DNA from: Thecamonas trahens ATCC 50062
Taxonomy: Eukaryota; Apusozoa; Apusomonadida; Apusomonadidae
NCBI RefSeq assembly: GCF_000142905.1
Contig: NW_013657658.1
Span: forward strand, 375,769-439,768
Direction of reading: 5' to 3'
DNA: 64,000 nt
This document shows, in pieces, positions 39,101-54,100 of the stretch. Below the pieces are notes generated by a model. The model was given only the letters and a program-made list of their open reading frames with translations. It made no database searches and was not told the DNA's origin. Numbering within the stretch: position 1 is the stretch's first letter; every line of letters begins with the position of its first letter. The translations under genes were made by a program, and so were the position numbers.

Positions 39101-42100
39101 GACGGCGGTGATGCTTACAGCGGTACTGCCGCAAGCGACCGGACCGGCGGCGATGTTGGCGGCGACGGTGCAGCCGGCCAGCCGCAACTTGGTGGCATGA
39201 CGAGCAAAGAGACCGCCGCCGCGATCGGCCGTGTTGGCCTCGAGACTCGAGGCTGTGACAACGACGTCGGCCTCAGCGCCTGCAGCCGAGGCCAGCAGGC
39301 CGCCACCCGAGCCACCTAGGGCACGGTTGCGCGCAATGACTGCGGCGTCGAGCGAGACAAGCGAGGCCTCGACCCAAACACCGCCGCCTCCAGCGGCGAG
39401 GCCTGCACCAATGCAGCTGGCGACATTGTCCGCAATCGTCGAGTTGGTCAGCGAGATGTTGCCGTTTGAGGCGGCAAGCCCGCCACCCGAGAGGGTGGCG
39501 TTGGAAAAGACGACCGTGACGTTGGCGCCGACCAGCATGCCACCGGTGGCAGCAGCAGCACCACCGCCGATCCGGCCTGCGGTTCCGTGGGAGACGATGA
39601 CCGAGTCGAACGCACAGTGGGCATCACCAAGGCAGCCGAGCCCACCGCCATCGAGTGCGGCAAAGCAGTGCGAGAGGTGCGCGCGGCGAACGTCCACGAC
39701 GCCGGATGAGCCAGCGCCGAGCCCGCCGCCGGAGCCTGCGGCAGAGCACGAGACAACCGTAAGGTCTGCGGCCGCGAGACGACCAGAGTTGGCAGCCCAG
39801 AGCCCACCACCGTCAGCGGCCGAGGCGGCGCATGACTCGACGAGAACACGGGCGAGCTGGACGCTCGCAGCCGAGCCCGAGACAAGCAGGCCGCCACCTG
39901 CGCCACCACCTGCGGCGGTGCACGACTCGATGTGGAGATCCGAAGCCACCAAGGCGGCGTCCCACACACCGATGCCACCGGCGCCGGCCGAGGCGGCGAC
40001 CAAGTGACGGAGGACGAGACCGGCCGAGAGCGAGACGTTTGCGGCGGCGGTGGCGGCGAGGCCACCCGCGCCGTTCGCGGCGGAGCACGAGGCGATGGAG
40101 CCGGACACGACTGAGGCTGCGCCACTGGAGCCCGTGCGGGTAAAGAGCATGCCGCCACCATCGCGGCCTGCGGTGGCGTTGGCCACAGAGACGCGGACAA
40201 GGACAACCGAGGCGTCGCACTGGGCACACCACAAGCCGCCGCCATCCCGCAACGCAAAGCCGGCAACCAGCTGCGAGTCTATGAGCGTAAACGAGCCCGG
40301 GGAGACCGCTGAGGCATCAACGCCGATGCAACCACCGTCGATTGCCGAGTTGTCAGCGAGGAGCGAACTTGTGACCACAGCCGAAGAGCCTGGCCCAGCG
40401 AGACCGAGGCCGCCACCAAAGGCCGAGGCGGGAGCGATTGCCGAGTTGTTGAGGAGCTCCGAGGCATGGAGGGCCAGTCTGCCGTCGCTGCCGAGCCCGA
40501 TGCCACCGCCATACAGCCATGCAGTGTTGTTGGCGAGGAGGCAGTCGTCGAGGTCACAGCGCGAGGCGTTGGCGGCAAAGACACCGCCGCCTGCGCCCGA
40601 CGCTGCGACGTTGGCGGCAAACTGAAGCCGGGTGCCGTTGAACTGGCCACCGGCATCGGCAGCAGCGCCGCCGCCGGAGCCGAGCACCGCCATGTTGCCG
40701 TCCCAGTACGAGTCCAGACCAACCAGGCCGGCACTCGCGCCCGAGACCATGCTCCCGCCGCCGTGAATGAAGGCTGTGCAATGGGCAATCCGGCTTGCCT
40801 GGAGGCTACCAAGCGAGGCCGGGCCAAGCCAGAGTCCACCACCAGAGGCCGCGGCCTCACAGTGCGAGACGAGCGAGGCGATGAGGGTAAGCCGAGCGTC
40901 AGCATCTGCCACAGCGAGTCCACCGCCGTCGACAGCAGTGCACGAGTTAATGTGCGAGCTGGTTAGGGTGACGGTCGCGGCCGAGGTAACCGAGAGTCCT
41001 CCGCCATGGGCGGCGGCAGAGCAATTGGTGGCTGTGGTGGCGAGGAGCGAGGCGATGGCTGCGGAACCAGTGATGCTCAACCCACCGCCATGTCGTGCGG
41101 CGGAGCATCGGTCGAGAGTAACACTGACGAGCTTGGCGTCGCCGCCGGCGGCCGCGGCGAGCCCACCACCATCGCGAGCGGCGGTGTTCTCGGCGAGCGC
41201 AGCCGCTGCCATGACCAAGCGGCCGGAAGCGCCAACCCAGAAGCCTCCGCCGTCGTTGGCAGCATAGTTTGCGGTGACACTCGAGTCGTTGGCGTCAAGC
41301 CACCCGGCATCGACACCGAGGCCACCACCGTCGTTCGCGGCGTTGCCGGTAACCACAGAGCCGTTCACAACGTGGGCGATGGCCGAGCCGTTGACGTAAA
41401 GGCCACCACCGACTGCCGTCGCGTTGTTGGCCGCGAGGCTGGCGGCGGTGACGACGCACAGCGAGTCGGAGCTGATCCACAGCCCGCCACCATTGGTGGC
41501 CATGTTGCGGGTAAGCTGCGAGCCGTCCTCGAGCCGAAGGCTACCAGCGGTGACAACAGCGGCGCCACCACCGGCGCCGCCAGCGGTGTTGCCAGCGACC
41601 GCAACACGGGCCAGGGTAACCGACGCCGCGTTGGCCAGGTGCAAGCCACCACCAGCAGAGCTGGCTGTGCTCGACGTGATCACGGTGTCGATGACGTAGA
41701 CGACGACCGAGTCGTGGGCGGCGATGCCGCCGCCGACGCCGGCCGCAGTGCAGCTGTCGACCAGAACCCGAGTAAGGAGGTTGTCGCTCGACGGAAGCGT
41801 GTATGCGAGGCCGCCACCAGCCTTTGCGGCAGAGCAGGCGACAAAGGTCGAGCGCTCAAAGACCGAGCTTGCGTTGGTGGCCCACACGCCGCCACCGTCA
41901 CCGTTGCTGGCGACAGAGAGCGAGACGTTGAGGCCGAGCGCGCGCACACTGCCGGAGACGATGCTGAGGCCACCACCGTTACTGGCAGGCCCAGCAGCAG
42001 TGCAAGCAGCGATCGATGACGAGACGAGGTCGAGCTCGCCACCTGCGCCAACGCCGATGCCTCCACCATGGCCGGTAAGCGCGACTGAAGTGATTACCCG

Positions 42101-45100
42101 TAGCTGGGTCGCGACTGCTGATGCAGCCGGCATGACGTACCCGCCACCACCATGGCGGGCGGCGGTCGAGTCGCTAACAAGCGTGTCGAGCAGGTTGACG
42201 GCGGCAACGGCCGAGGCGACAAATCCACCCCCATCGCGGCCAGCTGAGCAACGCGTCAGCTGCGAGGAGTCAAGCCAGAGGCCAGCTTGCGAAGCGCTGG
42301 AGACGCAACCGCCGTCGAGGCCCGCGAGCCCGGCGTCAATGATCGAGTGGGTGACAGTGACGTTACCGACAGGCGCAACGTGAACCGCACCGCCATAGCT
42401 CGACGCGGTATGGTTGGAGAGGAGACAGGTGATGAGATGCAGATTGCCGCCGTGTGCGACGTACACGCCACCACCCGAGCTCGCCGCAGTATCCAGCGCC
42501 ATGGCGACGTCGGTAAAGACAGCGCGGGCGCCGGCACCGTGCGCGCTGGCGCCACCGCCATCACCTGCGCAAGCGTTCGAGTCAAAGACCGAGTCTGAGA
42601 CAAGCGCGTCGCAGGTAGCGTTTGCCGCAGCCCAGACCGCAAGGCCTGCGCCGCGGCGGACAGCTTGGTTGGCGATCAGCCGCGAGGTGGCGACAGACAG
42701 GCGCGCCACCGACGACAGGCCGTCACCGCTGACAAGCATACCGCCACCGTCGCGACCTGCGATACAGCTGGTGACGTTGGTAGCGGTGACGACCACGTCG
42801 GCGCCCGCACCGACGCCGATGCCACCGGCATCCTGGGCGGCGGTGCAGGTGTCGACGAGGGTGTCGTTGACAACGAGCTTAGCGGCCGGACCGCTGGCCC
42901 AGAGAGCACCGCCGTCGCCAGCGGAGCATCCGCGGAGAACAGCAGCAACGAGGGTGAGACTTCCGTTCTCGACGCGGCCACAGCCACCGGCCCCAGAGCC
43001 GACGACTGACGCATCGACGAGCGATGACCGCTGGACAAGACCGCTTCCACCTCCACGAACGTAGAGGCTCCCGCCCGTGACGAGCGCAACATCGGCGAGG
43101 GCGGTGACATCGGTCAAGGTAAAGACACCATCGTAGTCAGCCGAGACACCGCCACCATAGCTAGCGGTGTTGCTCGTCAGTTGCACAGCTTTGAGGAAGA
43201 GCGAGGCTGAGAGGCCGTGGGCAGCGGCAGCGCCGCCGTCGTTGCTCGCGGAGCAACCACGGATGTGGGCATTGGATACGAAAAGTGTGGCACCAAGGGC
43301 AGCGACGCCGCCTCCGGAACCACCGGCGGTACAGTTGACGAGCTCGGTCGCAGCCGAGAGAGTGACAGCCGAGCCTGCAACAGCAGCAAGGCCACCGCCC
43401 GAGTCGGCAGCGACGCAGCGGACAAGGTCCGAGTCGGCGAGATCGGCCACGCCGGCATCAGCAATCCAGCCACCACCGCCACTTCCGGATGCAAGGCAGT
43501 CCGAAGCGACGAGGCGGAGCCCATCCAGGCGGCCTGCGGTACCAACCCAGAAGCCGCCACCGGCACTTGACGCCAAACACTCCGATAGAGTCGAGTCAGA
43601 GGCCGAGACGTTGGCCGCGGCGAGACCGATGCACCCGCCGTTGACGGCGCGCGAGGTGACGATGGATGTCGCGGAAGTGAGCGCGACTCGACCGCCGTCG
43701 CCGGCACCAAGACCGCCACCGTAACCGGCAGCGACGTTGTTCTCGAGCAGCGCCGCGTCGAGGATTGGCTGAACACCCGAGGCGGCGTCCTCGATCCAGA
43801 CGCCACCACCATGCAAAGTAGCGGCACAGGATGAGACGTTGGCGCGGACGATGACGGCGCGCGAGTGAGACCAAGCCATGCCGCCGCCGAGTGCCGCCGA
43901 GCTGGAGACAACGGTGACGTCGGTCCAGGCCGAGGACGTCTCGCGGAGGCCAAAGAGACCGCCTCCGCGAGCGGCTGCGTCGCAGTGCGAGACAAACAGG
44001 TCCAAGGCAGTGACGTGGGCGTCAACGACAGCGATGCCGCCGCCATCGGTGCTCGCGACACACGAGAGGACCTGGCTGCTGGTAAGCGTCGCATTGGCAG
44101 CCGACGCCAGGTACAGACCACCGCCAGTGGCGGCAGCCGAGCAGTCGTTGGCCTGAGAGGCCGAGAAAACGAGGACCGAGCCGTTGACCGCAGCCAATGC
44201 ACCGCCATTGTGCGCCGCAGAGCAGTTGCGGACGGTGATTTGCGAGATGTACGCCGAGGCGCAACCATCGAGACCGACGCCGCCGCCCGAGCCAGCCGCG
44301 ACCGAGTCGGCGACGACCGCCCCGGCGGCAACGAGCACACCCGAGTCGGAGCAGGCCAGCGAGCCGCCAAAGGAGGCGCGGCCGACCAGGAGCGACGCAC
44401 CAAGGAGATCAAGGCGCGAGCCAGCGTCGGTGACAGCGACGTTGCCGCCAATGTCAGCCTCGTTGTCGGAGAGGACGACCGAGGCGTGTAGGACAGCGAC
44501 GGCACCGGCGGCGACACTAACGCCACCCCCGGAGCTTCCGCGACCAACGTTGTTGGCGCGGATGAGCGTGTTGTCGGCCTCGACCAGCGAGCTGGTGTCG
44601 GCGACACGGATGCCGTGGGCGGCATTGGCGAGGACCTGAGCGCCTTCGTCGAGGCGGAGACTCGCCCCAGCCTCGACGAGCACACCAGACTCGTGGTTGG
44701 ACGAGACGACGGTGGCATTGAGGATGGCGGTCGTCACCGGGCCGACAATCCGGATACCGGCAAGCGCATTATCGGTCACCACGGTGGCGGCGGTGGACGT
44801 CAGGCGCGCGCCGCCGCTGACATGCACGCCCTCGGCGGCGGAGCGTGCGACCGAGCCGCGAACTAAGGAGGCAGCAGCGGTATCAGCAACGCACACACCG
44901 CGTTCGGCCGCGTCGAGCACATCGAGATCGGCAAAGTCCAGACTGCCCGAGCCACCCAGCCAGACAGCACAGCTGCCGTTGTTCCGGACAACTGTGGTCC
45001 GGTCAAGGTTGCACGAGCCGGCATCTGCGCAGAGCAGACCACCGGCGGTAATGTAGCCGATGCCGTCGTCAAGCTCCAGGGCGCTGCCAACAAGGAGACC

Positions 45101-48100
45101 GCGGCTGGTGGCGGCGACGCCACCGCCGCGCGGGGCGGCACAGCGCGAAAAGCGCGAAGCATGGAGCTCCAGCCGCGATCCGGCTCCCGAGACCGCGGCA
45201 CCGCCTCCCGCACCAGCGCCGGAAACGGTGTTGTGGACAAAGCTGGCGTTGGTGGCAAGGGCAAGGCCGCCGGCACCGACGCCGAGGCCAGCACCGAACA
45301 CATCAGACGACGAGGCCGATGCGGAGCTCACAAGCACGTTACCCACCACTGTGCAATGGGTCATGTTGGCGCTTGCAGCCGATGAGTTGACACCGACGCC
45401 GGCACCGAAAGCAGTGGCGACGCCGAGGATGTCGGCGGCGATGATGTTGTCGGCGACGGTGACGCCGCTCAGCTCAAGGGCACCGGCGACAATGCCGATG
45501 CCCGCGCCGTAGGCGGCCGGAGGCGCGCCAGCGCACGGCAGGCCGTTTGCATCGCCGATCCACGAGCCACGCCATGCGCCGCCATAGGCGGCCAGGCTGC
45601 CATCGACGACGCCCGAACCGCCGCCCCACTCGCAGGCGGCAGACTCGGAAATGGTTGCGCCGTAGAGGTCGACGCGAGTGGCAGACGACGAGACGCCGAT
45701 GCCACCACCAAACGAGGCTGCGGTGCAGTGAGAGAGCTCCACGCCGACAGCGAGGACATGGCAGCCGTCATCGACGGCCAGACCACCACCAAAGCTTGCG
45801 TCGGCGACTGAGTGGAGGACTCGGGTGAGCCGGAGCTGAAGAGTGGTGCCTGGCGCGGCACAGCCGATACCGCCACCGTGGGCGGCAGTACATGCGTGGA
45901 CGACACCAGAAGAAGTGCCGATGGCGGCGGTAGCGGAAGCGTAGAGGCCACCTCCGCGGCCGACTGGGCCGAGCAGAACGAGATGTTCGAGGCGGCGGTC
46001 ATGTTGAGGACGGCGCCGGCGCCAGCGGCGTAGAGACCGCCCCCGTTGCCGACACTTGCCGAGCAGCGTGTGACAGCGACCGAGTCGAGCTCGACCAACG
46101 AGTTGTTGAGAGCGGCAAAGCCGCCACCGCCAGCAGCGGTGGCCACACAGTCCGAGATGAGCGAGTCGAGCGCCAAGACGCGGCCGCCCGAGGTGGCGAC
46201 TGCACCACCGCCGGTCTCGGCCACACACTCGGTGAGTGAACTGCCGCGTATCTCGAGGATGCCGCCTGCTTCGGCGGCGACGCATCCGCCCAGCGGTGCC
46301 GTCGTGCGCGAGACGGCCAGGCCATCGACGACGACCGACGATCCAGTCGAGGCCACCAGGCCGCCACCCACAATGACAGCGGTCGCATCGGCACAAGTCG
46401 AGTCGGCGAGGACAATCGACGAGGCGCCGTAGCCAAAGCCGGCGCATCCTCCCGACGCCGCCGATCCGCGAAGAAGTTGCGAGCGGGTGACCGAAACAGC
46501 GGCAAAGCTGCCGTAGAGGCAGCCGCCGAGACCGCCGCGGGCGTGGTTGTCCTCGCAACGTGAGTTGACCATAATTAGGGTTGCCGGAGTGCCAGCCGAG
46601 CCGACAGCAGCAAGACCGCCACCGCCGCGCCCGGCGGCGAGCGTCTCGCTCACGTTGTTGCGGGCGATGATGGCGGACGAGAGACTGAGCGTACCGCCAG
46701 GCCCCACAGCCGCGCCGCCGCCGGTGGAGGAAGCAACGCACATGGCAATGGTAGAGTTGCCCGTGACGTTAAAGGAGCAACCTGACGCACACCAGCTCCC
46801 ACCACCAGAGACGCCAGCGACGCAGTTGGTGACGAGCGAGCTGTCCGAGAGCACGACGGTGGCATCGGTCTCGGCGCCGATTCCGCCTCCGACTGTAGTG
46901 GCGTTACAGTCTGCAAGGCGCGAGGCTGCCAGCGTGAGGGAGGCGCCACCTTCGACCCAGCCGGCAGCACCCGCGTCGGCGCGTGCATTGGTGAGCGCGA
47001 GGCCAGTCGCCGACGCCGCCGCCGCGGTCCCGATGTAGAGGCCGCCGCCGCGGGCAGCAGCGTCACATCCGGTGACAGTGCCGTTGGCGAGCAGGAGCGA
47101 AGCGCCTTGCTCCGCACAACCACAGCCGCCCATGGCGGCTGCGGCAGACGCGACGACAAAGCCGTCGGCAAACTCGAGCCGGCCTGCGCGGGAGACGGCA
47201 AATGCACCGCCGCAGCCGGAAGCGACCGATGAGATGATGCGGCCGCCCGAAACGACAGCGAGGCCGTCAACACCATCGACCAAGAGCCCTGCACCAGTCG
47301 TTGCCGAGTTGTTGCGGGCAAGGACGGAGGTCCAGCGGAGGGTTCCGTTGGCGGCGAGGCCGCAGCCAGCGACAACGTTCAACTCACAGACCGAGTCAAG
47401 CGCAACGAGCTCCCCAGCATCGACTGCGGCGAGAGCGCGGCCACCGGAGCGAGAGACAGTCGAGAGCGTCAGCTGGATGCGCGCGCCAACACCAACAGCC
47501 TGCGCGCCACCGGCAGTGTTGGCGTCGACAAGCGATGCGTTGACCAGAATGCTGCCGTTGACGGCAGAGACGAGACCCCACCCGCCGGAGCGGGCCACCA
47601 AAGTGGAGCTCTGGAGGTGGGCCACGCCACCGGAGCGAACCAAGATGCCACTGTCGACGTTGTCGGTGATGGCAGCGGCGAGGCCGAGCCAGACCGCGTC
47701 GACACCGTCAACCTGGACGCCAATGCCGTTGCGGGCGATGGTGGCGTTGTGGACCTGGGCGAGGCCGCCAGCCGCGAGCCGAACGCCGGCAAGAGTTTGG
47801 TTCTCGACCCGGGTGCTCGCGTCAGCGATGTACACGAGACCGCCCGTGGCGGCGACCAAGCCGGAGCCGGAGGCGCCAGCAACGACGGCGCCATCGAGGA
47901 GGTCGATGCGGCCACCGGTCTCGGCGTAGCCAGCGTCGCCATCGCCATCACGAAGCGCGGTGCCAACATGGTGGACTATGATACGGCCGCCGTCGACAGC
48001 GTGGACAGCTACGCCACCGCGGCCGCGCTCAACAACGGTTGCGTTCTCGAGGCGAGCGATGGAGCCTGCGCCCGAGACCAGCACACCGTCACCGCCGTCG

Positions 48101-51100
48101 GTGGCAGTAATGTGCGCGCCGGCGGCGACGGCGAGGCCACCGTCCGAGACGGCAATGGCCGAGCCTTGCGAACCGGTGAGGGCGACGTCGGCAGCGAGGA
48201 CGACGACGGCGCGTGAGCCGACGACGGTGAGCGCGGCGCCGGTGTTTGAAGTGACGTTGGCGAGGGTGACGTTGCGGAGCTGGAGTGAGCCGTTGGCGAC
48301 GACGAGTCCGGCCGGCGAGCCGGTAAGGGTGCCGCGCTCCAGGACGGCATCGACGCCGCTGCCGATCCAGACGCTCGAGTGCTGGGCGGTAAAGTCGACC
48401 ATGGTGGCATTGAGGACGCCGTCAGCGACGCCGACACCGCCACCGGTACCCGCGCCAGCGGAGCACGAGGTAAAGGTGACGTCTGCGACAGAGAGCTGGC
48501 CAGCGCTGCCGACCCAGACGGCGCCACCGCCTGTGGTGGCGGAGCACGAATCAAAGACGACGTTGTCGAGATGCGGCGCGCCGTCACTGATAAGGATGGC
48601 ACCGCCGTAGTCGACAGACGGCCCACCGCAGTTGCGGTAGGTAAAGCCACTGATCCTGATGGTGGCCTCGCCGTTCTCAAAGGTGAGCGCACGGCCGGCG
48701 AGGCCGCAGTCGATGATGGTGTTTGCGGGCGAGCCGACGGCCTCTAGGTCGAAGGCCTTGCCGCCAAAGCTGAGGCCGCGGTTGAGCGGGCCGGTGTAAG
48801 TGCCGGGGCGGACGAGGACGCGCGAGCCAAAGCAGGTCACACCCTGGATGCCGCAGTGGAGCGACTTGCACTCACCGACGCACTGGCAGTCGATGCCGTC
48901 GTCACCGTTGACGTCGTCGACGACGATGTCGCTCAGGCAGGTGAGGTCACCGTCGATGCCGCAGAGCGCACAGCGGTTCGGCGGCGAGTTGCCCGAGTAC
49001 ACGTTGCCCGAGCCCAAGACGGTGCCGAAGCGGTTGCAGTAGATGGCACCACCGAGGGCACCGGCAGTGTTGTCATGGATGGAGGTGTTGGAGATGCTGA
49101 GGGTGGCAAACTCAAAGAGGTAGAGGCCACCGCCCGAGATGCCGGTGTAGCCGCCGGCGATCTCGGCAAAGTCAACTAGGACCTGACCGTAGTTGACTGC
49201 GTACCCGTTTCCACCGTAGACCAGCGCCGAGTTATAACGGAGGACCGAGGATGCATTAAAGGCGACGATGCCGCCAGCCGAGCCGTTGACGGCAAAGCCG
49301 CCACCGACGGTGGCGTGGTTGAGCTCGACGATGCCGCCAGCGACGACATCGACGCGCCCGCTGTCAGAGACAGCGACACCGCCGCCGATGGTGGCATTGT
49401 TGCCGGCGAGTCTTGTCTCGCCCACTACCAGAAGCGAGCCCGCGCCGGTGACCGAAGCGGCACCGCCCGAGCCGCCTGGAGCAAGACTCTGCAGGATTTC
49501 AGAGCCGGACGCCAGCTCGACGACGGCGCCGCCGCGGACGGCGATGCCGCCGCCGTCGCCGCCGGCGCTGACGACGCAGCTGGCCAGCGCCACGTCTTGG
49601 AGCCGCACGCTTGTGGCGGCCCCCGTGACGTAGACGCATCCGCCTGCTGCAGTGGCAACCGAGCTGGTGATGTTGACGCCGGCAATGAACGAGCCCTCGA
49701 GGCCGTCTATCCAGAGCGCACCACCGGCCGACGCCGAGGTGTCGCGGATGGCGAGGTCGACGAGCGAAACGTTCACCCGCTCACCGAGGGCGAGGGCGCC
49801 ACCAACAGAACCAGCTGAGCAGCGGGAGACGACGACCGAGTTGATCGAGACCGCCGGGCTGGGGTCTGCGGCTGAGCCCGGGGCGGCGTACACGGCGCCG
49901 CCGTCGCCGGAGGTGGTGCAGTCTTCGACGACAACGTTGGCGAGGACCGGGCCCGAGGTTGGGCCGATCCAGAACGCACCGCCGTCGCCGGTCACATCGG
50001 CGCCGCGGACGGTGAGGGCGGCTACGATGACGTCGCGGCCGACGCCAGTCAGGTTGAACGCGCGGTGGCCAGACGCGACCGAGAGGTCGAGGACGACGCC
50101 GGCGGCGTTCTCTGAGTGGGAGACGATGCGCATCGGCTTGCCGTCCGGCACAAACAGGTCGCGGTTGCCGTCACCGGTGTAGACGCCGTCGCGGATGCGG
50201 ACCTCGAGGCCAGGCGCGACCAGGTTGAGCGCGCACTGGATGGTGCGGCAGTCGCCCAGACACTTACAGTCTTCGCCGTCGTTGCCGTACACGTTGTCAA
50301 CGTAGACACGGTCCTGCGAGAACACACATGGCGAGTCGCCAGACTCGGAGACACACCCAGAGCACACGGCGTCGCCGCCCAAGTTGCCGGTGTGAACGAT
50401 GGAGGCTGTGGTGAGGTACGACTGCCAGCAGAAGATGCCGCCGCCCTCGAGCGCCGCCGAGTTGTGTGAGAAGCTGGAAGCGGTGAGGGTGAGAGTGGCG
50501 AGGTGGATGTGGATGCCACCACCAAAGTAGGCGGCTGCGGTGTTGTTGTCGAACGAGATGCCCGAGGCGCCGAGCGAGACGTCATCGCGGATGTACCAGC
50601 CACCGCCAGACTCGGCTGAGTTGTGGGCAAAGTGTGAGTCGGCCACGTAGCCGGTGCTCCCGTTGTAGAAAGCGAGGCCACCGCCGACTGATGCCGCGTT
50701 GCGCGACACGTTGACCGACGTGGCAATGACGGTTGCGTTGTCAAAGAGCGCACCGCCGCCAGCAAGCACGTTGCCGGGGTTGAGCTCGCGACGAGTCGGC
50801 TCGAGCGCAAAGGAGTTGGTAGAACCCGAGCCGCCGTCGTTGCCGACAAGGGTGACGGCGTCGAGCGTGACGGCACCGGCGTTCTGGCCGCCGAATGCCC
50901 ACACCCCGCCACCACCAGCGCCGCCGATGCAGTCGACGACGAGCGTCGTGTTGAGCGTCGCGCCCGCCGCCGACTCGATGCCAATGCCGCCGCCGCGTCC
51001 TGTCGCGACGCAGGCGACGACGGAGACAGCGTCGGTGGCAAGGAGCGCACCAGGGCCGACCCACAGACCACCGCCGTCGCCAGCAGTGGCCGAGCAGCTA

Positions 51101-54100
51101 TTAACAACAGAGTCTGCGCCCAACGAGAGCAGCGAGGCGCTACCGCTACTGGCCAAACCGCCACCGGAGCTGGCGCTGCACGAGGTGACGTGCAGCCCGA
51201 GGCCATCAAGCCGTGCGCCGTCGCCGACAAAGGCACAGCCACCTGAACCGGATGCGGTAGCGCCTGAGGCAAGGTGCGCGTCGACGAGCGTGAGCAGAGA
51301 AGCACTGCCCGAGACACTGACGACGCCACCGGCTCCGCCTGCGCTTGCCAGCGTACCGTTGAGCCGAGTAGCTGAAACAGTGGCGTTGACGACAGCGAGT
51401 GCGCCGCCGTACGCGGTTGCCGAGCAGTTGAAGAGCGAGACGTCCGTAAAAACGACCGAGCCCGGAGCGGCAACGTGCGAGACCAGGATAGCACCACCCG
51501 AGCCGATGACATGCGCGTTGGAGAACGCAACCGAGTCGAGGGTGGCGTAGCCAGCGTCGACGACGAGGCCACCACGAGCAACGGTGATCTGGGTGAGGAG
51601 GAGCGAGCCATGCGCGAGGGCAGCAAAGGCGCGGCCGCCCATGTCGGTGACTACCACATCGCAGGAATGGGCGTCAACGACCGAATCGGTTCCAACAACC
51701 GCCACGGCTCCCTCGGAGCCGGCGGGGTTTGCAATGACGACATCGACAAGCTCGAGTCGACCAGCGTCAATGGCGAGCAGAGCATGCCCCGGATCGCTTG
51801 CGGAGCAGGCCACGACGCGTGTACCGACAAGGCGGAGAACCGAGGCCGACCCGCCAACGGCAGCGGCGCCGCCGCCACCACCACTGGTAGCAGTGCTCGA
51901 CTCGATGGCACCGCCAATGAGAATCAGCGGCGCCGGCGTCACACCTAGTGATGCCCACACACCGCCGCCAAAGAGCGCGGAGCAGCTGGTGGCGGTGAGG
52001 TCAGTGATGTTGGTGGCCGAGCCGGCGAGGGCGCCTCCACGGACCGCGACAGAGCCGGAGACGTCGAGGGCTGCGATGGAGCCGGCGTAGCCGTCGAGGA
52101 TGACGACGCCGCCACCCGAGTCTGCGGCGGTGGTGTTGACAAGAGTGGTGTTGACGAGCGCACCGGATGTATCTGCGAGCGCGATGCCGCCCCCGTGGCG
52201 GCCGGCCGACGACGCGACGACGACGAGAGCGTCGACATTTGCCGCAGCTGCGCCTCCAAGCCACATGCCGCCGCCATCGCCTGCGGTGGCGGTCGAGGAT
52301 GCGATGCTGAGACCGGTGACGTTAAAGGCGCCACCCGAGGCCCACACACCGCCGCCGTTGCCGGCAGCAGTACAGTGGGAGATGGTGGCTCCCGACGAGA
52401 TGACAGAGGAGATGGAGACGGTGGCAAGCAGCGCAATGCCACCACCGTTTGTGGAAGCAGAGCAGCCGGTGATGGCCACACCCGAGCCCAGGTCAAAGTC
52501 GAGGAGGCCTTCCAGGCTCACGCCGCCACCGTAGGAGGCGGTCGATTCAGAGATGGTGACGTCGTTAGCAGAGCCGCGAGCGCCGGCAGCGATGGCGAGA
52601 CCACCGCCGCTACCGGCAGCGGCGGCTCCACCACGGATAGCAGCGCCCGAGGTGAGGATGATCGATCCAGCGGCCCAGATGCCGCCGCCATTGCCGGCGG
52701 CAACGCAAGACGGGCCGACAACAGCACCGTCGCGGAGAGTGGCCGAGCCGGAAGCGGAGATGGCGATGCAGCCGCCATGGCCAGCCGAGGCCGACCACGA
52801 GATGTTGGCCCCGTGGGCGAGGTCAACGAGCGCGTTGTCGATCCATATCCCGCCGCCGTCACTTGCGGCATCACCCGAGACAAGCACCGAGCCATTGAGC
52901 AAGGCGTATCCACCCGAGGTGACGGCGAGAGCGCCACCGAGACCGTCACTCACACAGCCACGAAGCGTAGCCGAGGTGAGGAGCAGCGTCGAGCTTTCGC
53001 CATCGACGAGGACGCAGCCGCCGGCGCTGGACGCGCCGCGGGCGCGGCCGTCGAGCAGCGACGAGCCGCCGGAGACAGTGGCGGCAGCGCCAGCACGCAC
53101 AGCAAGACAGGCGCCGGCGGCCTCGCCGCCCTGAACGACCGAGGCGTGAAGGACCACGGTGGCGGACGGACCGTAAGCGAGGATGCCTGCACCGTACGCG
53201 ACCGGACCGTTGTTCACGATGTACGCACCGCGGACGTCGGCGGAGCCGTTGACGGCGATGCCCGAGCCGGCGTTGGCCTCGAGGCGGCCGCCGGTCATGA
53301 TGAGCGAGGCGTTGATGGCGACCTCGATGCCATGGAGAGCCGAGCCAGCAATGTAGCCACCAGCGGCGACAGTGACGGTTGCGCCTGGGTTAATGACGAG
53401 CCCGCTAGAGGTAGAGCGGATGAGCGCACCTGCAATGGTGGCATTGGCCGACTCGCCGAGCCAGAGGTTGGTGTGAGCCGAGTCGGCGACCTCGCCGCCA
53501 TTCCCCAGGACGACAATCGACGCGTTCTCGCCGCGGATGCCGTAGCGCGCCGAGAAGAGAACGCGGCCGCCGGCGGCGACGGTTGCATCGGCACAGCCGT
53601 CGGCGACGAGGCCGTCACGGCCCGAGTCGACAACAGCCGCCGAGCCGCGGACGGCGACGGCGGCGGCAGAGTAGCAGACGATGCCGTCACTACCGCTGGC
53701 TGTCACGTTGCCGCCGTAGAGCGTGATGCGCCCGGCGGTCCCAGCCCAGATGCCATGCCGAAGGTTGGCAGCAATGGCGGCGTCGTCGTGCACCTCGAGC
53801 GCACCGCTGGCCAGGACGACAACGCCGTCGAGCCCGTTTCGCGTGATGAAGCTGCTCGGGCCGGCGACAAGTGTGGGCGTGCCGGAGGGACCTTCGACCA
53901 CCAGCCCGTTGCGGGCATTGGCTTCGATGGTGCCCGCGGTCATGTTGAGGAGCGCACCGACGCCGACAACGTAGAGTCCGTCGCCAGTAGCGCCAGAAAC
54001 ACGGCCGCCAGCCAAGTCAAAGACACTGACAAGACCAGCGGTGCCATCGACGGTGACAGCGGCGCCGCGGACGGATCCAGACGAGGCCGAGACGCTGCCG

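Noticed and set aside
34635-53000. Long plus-strand open frames opposite the giant gene (up to about 490 codons, for example 37,499-38,974 and 52,195-54,105)
   Set aside because: They mirror the GC-biased codons of the minus-strand repeats, have low-complexity Ala/Arg/Pro/Thr-rich translations and no recognisable domains. The minus strand has continuous domain structure.
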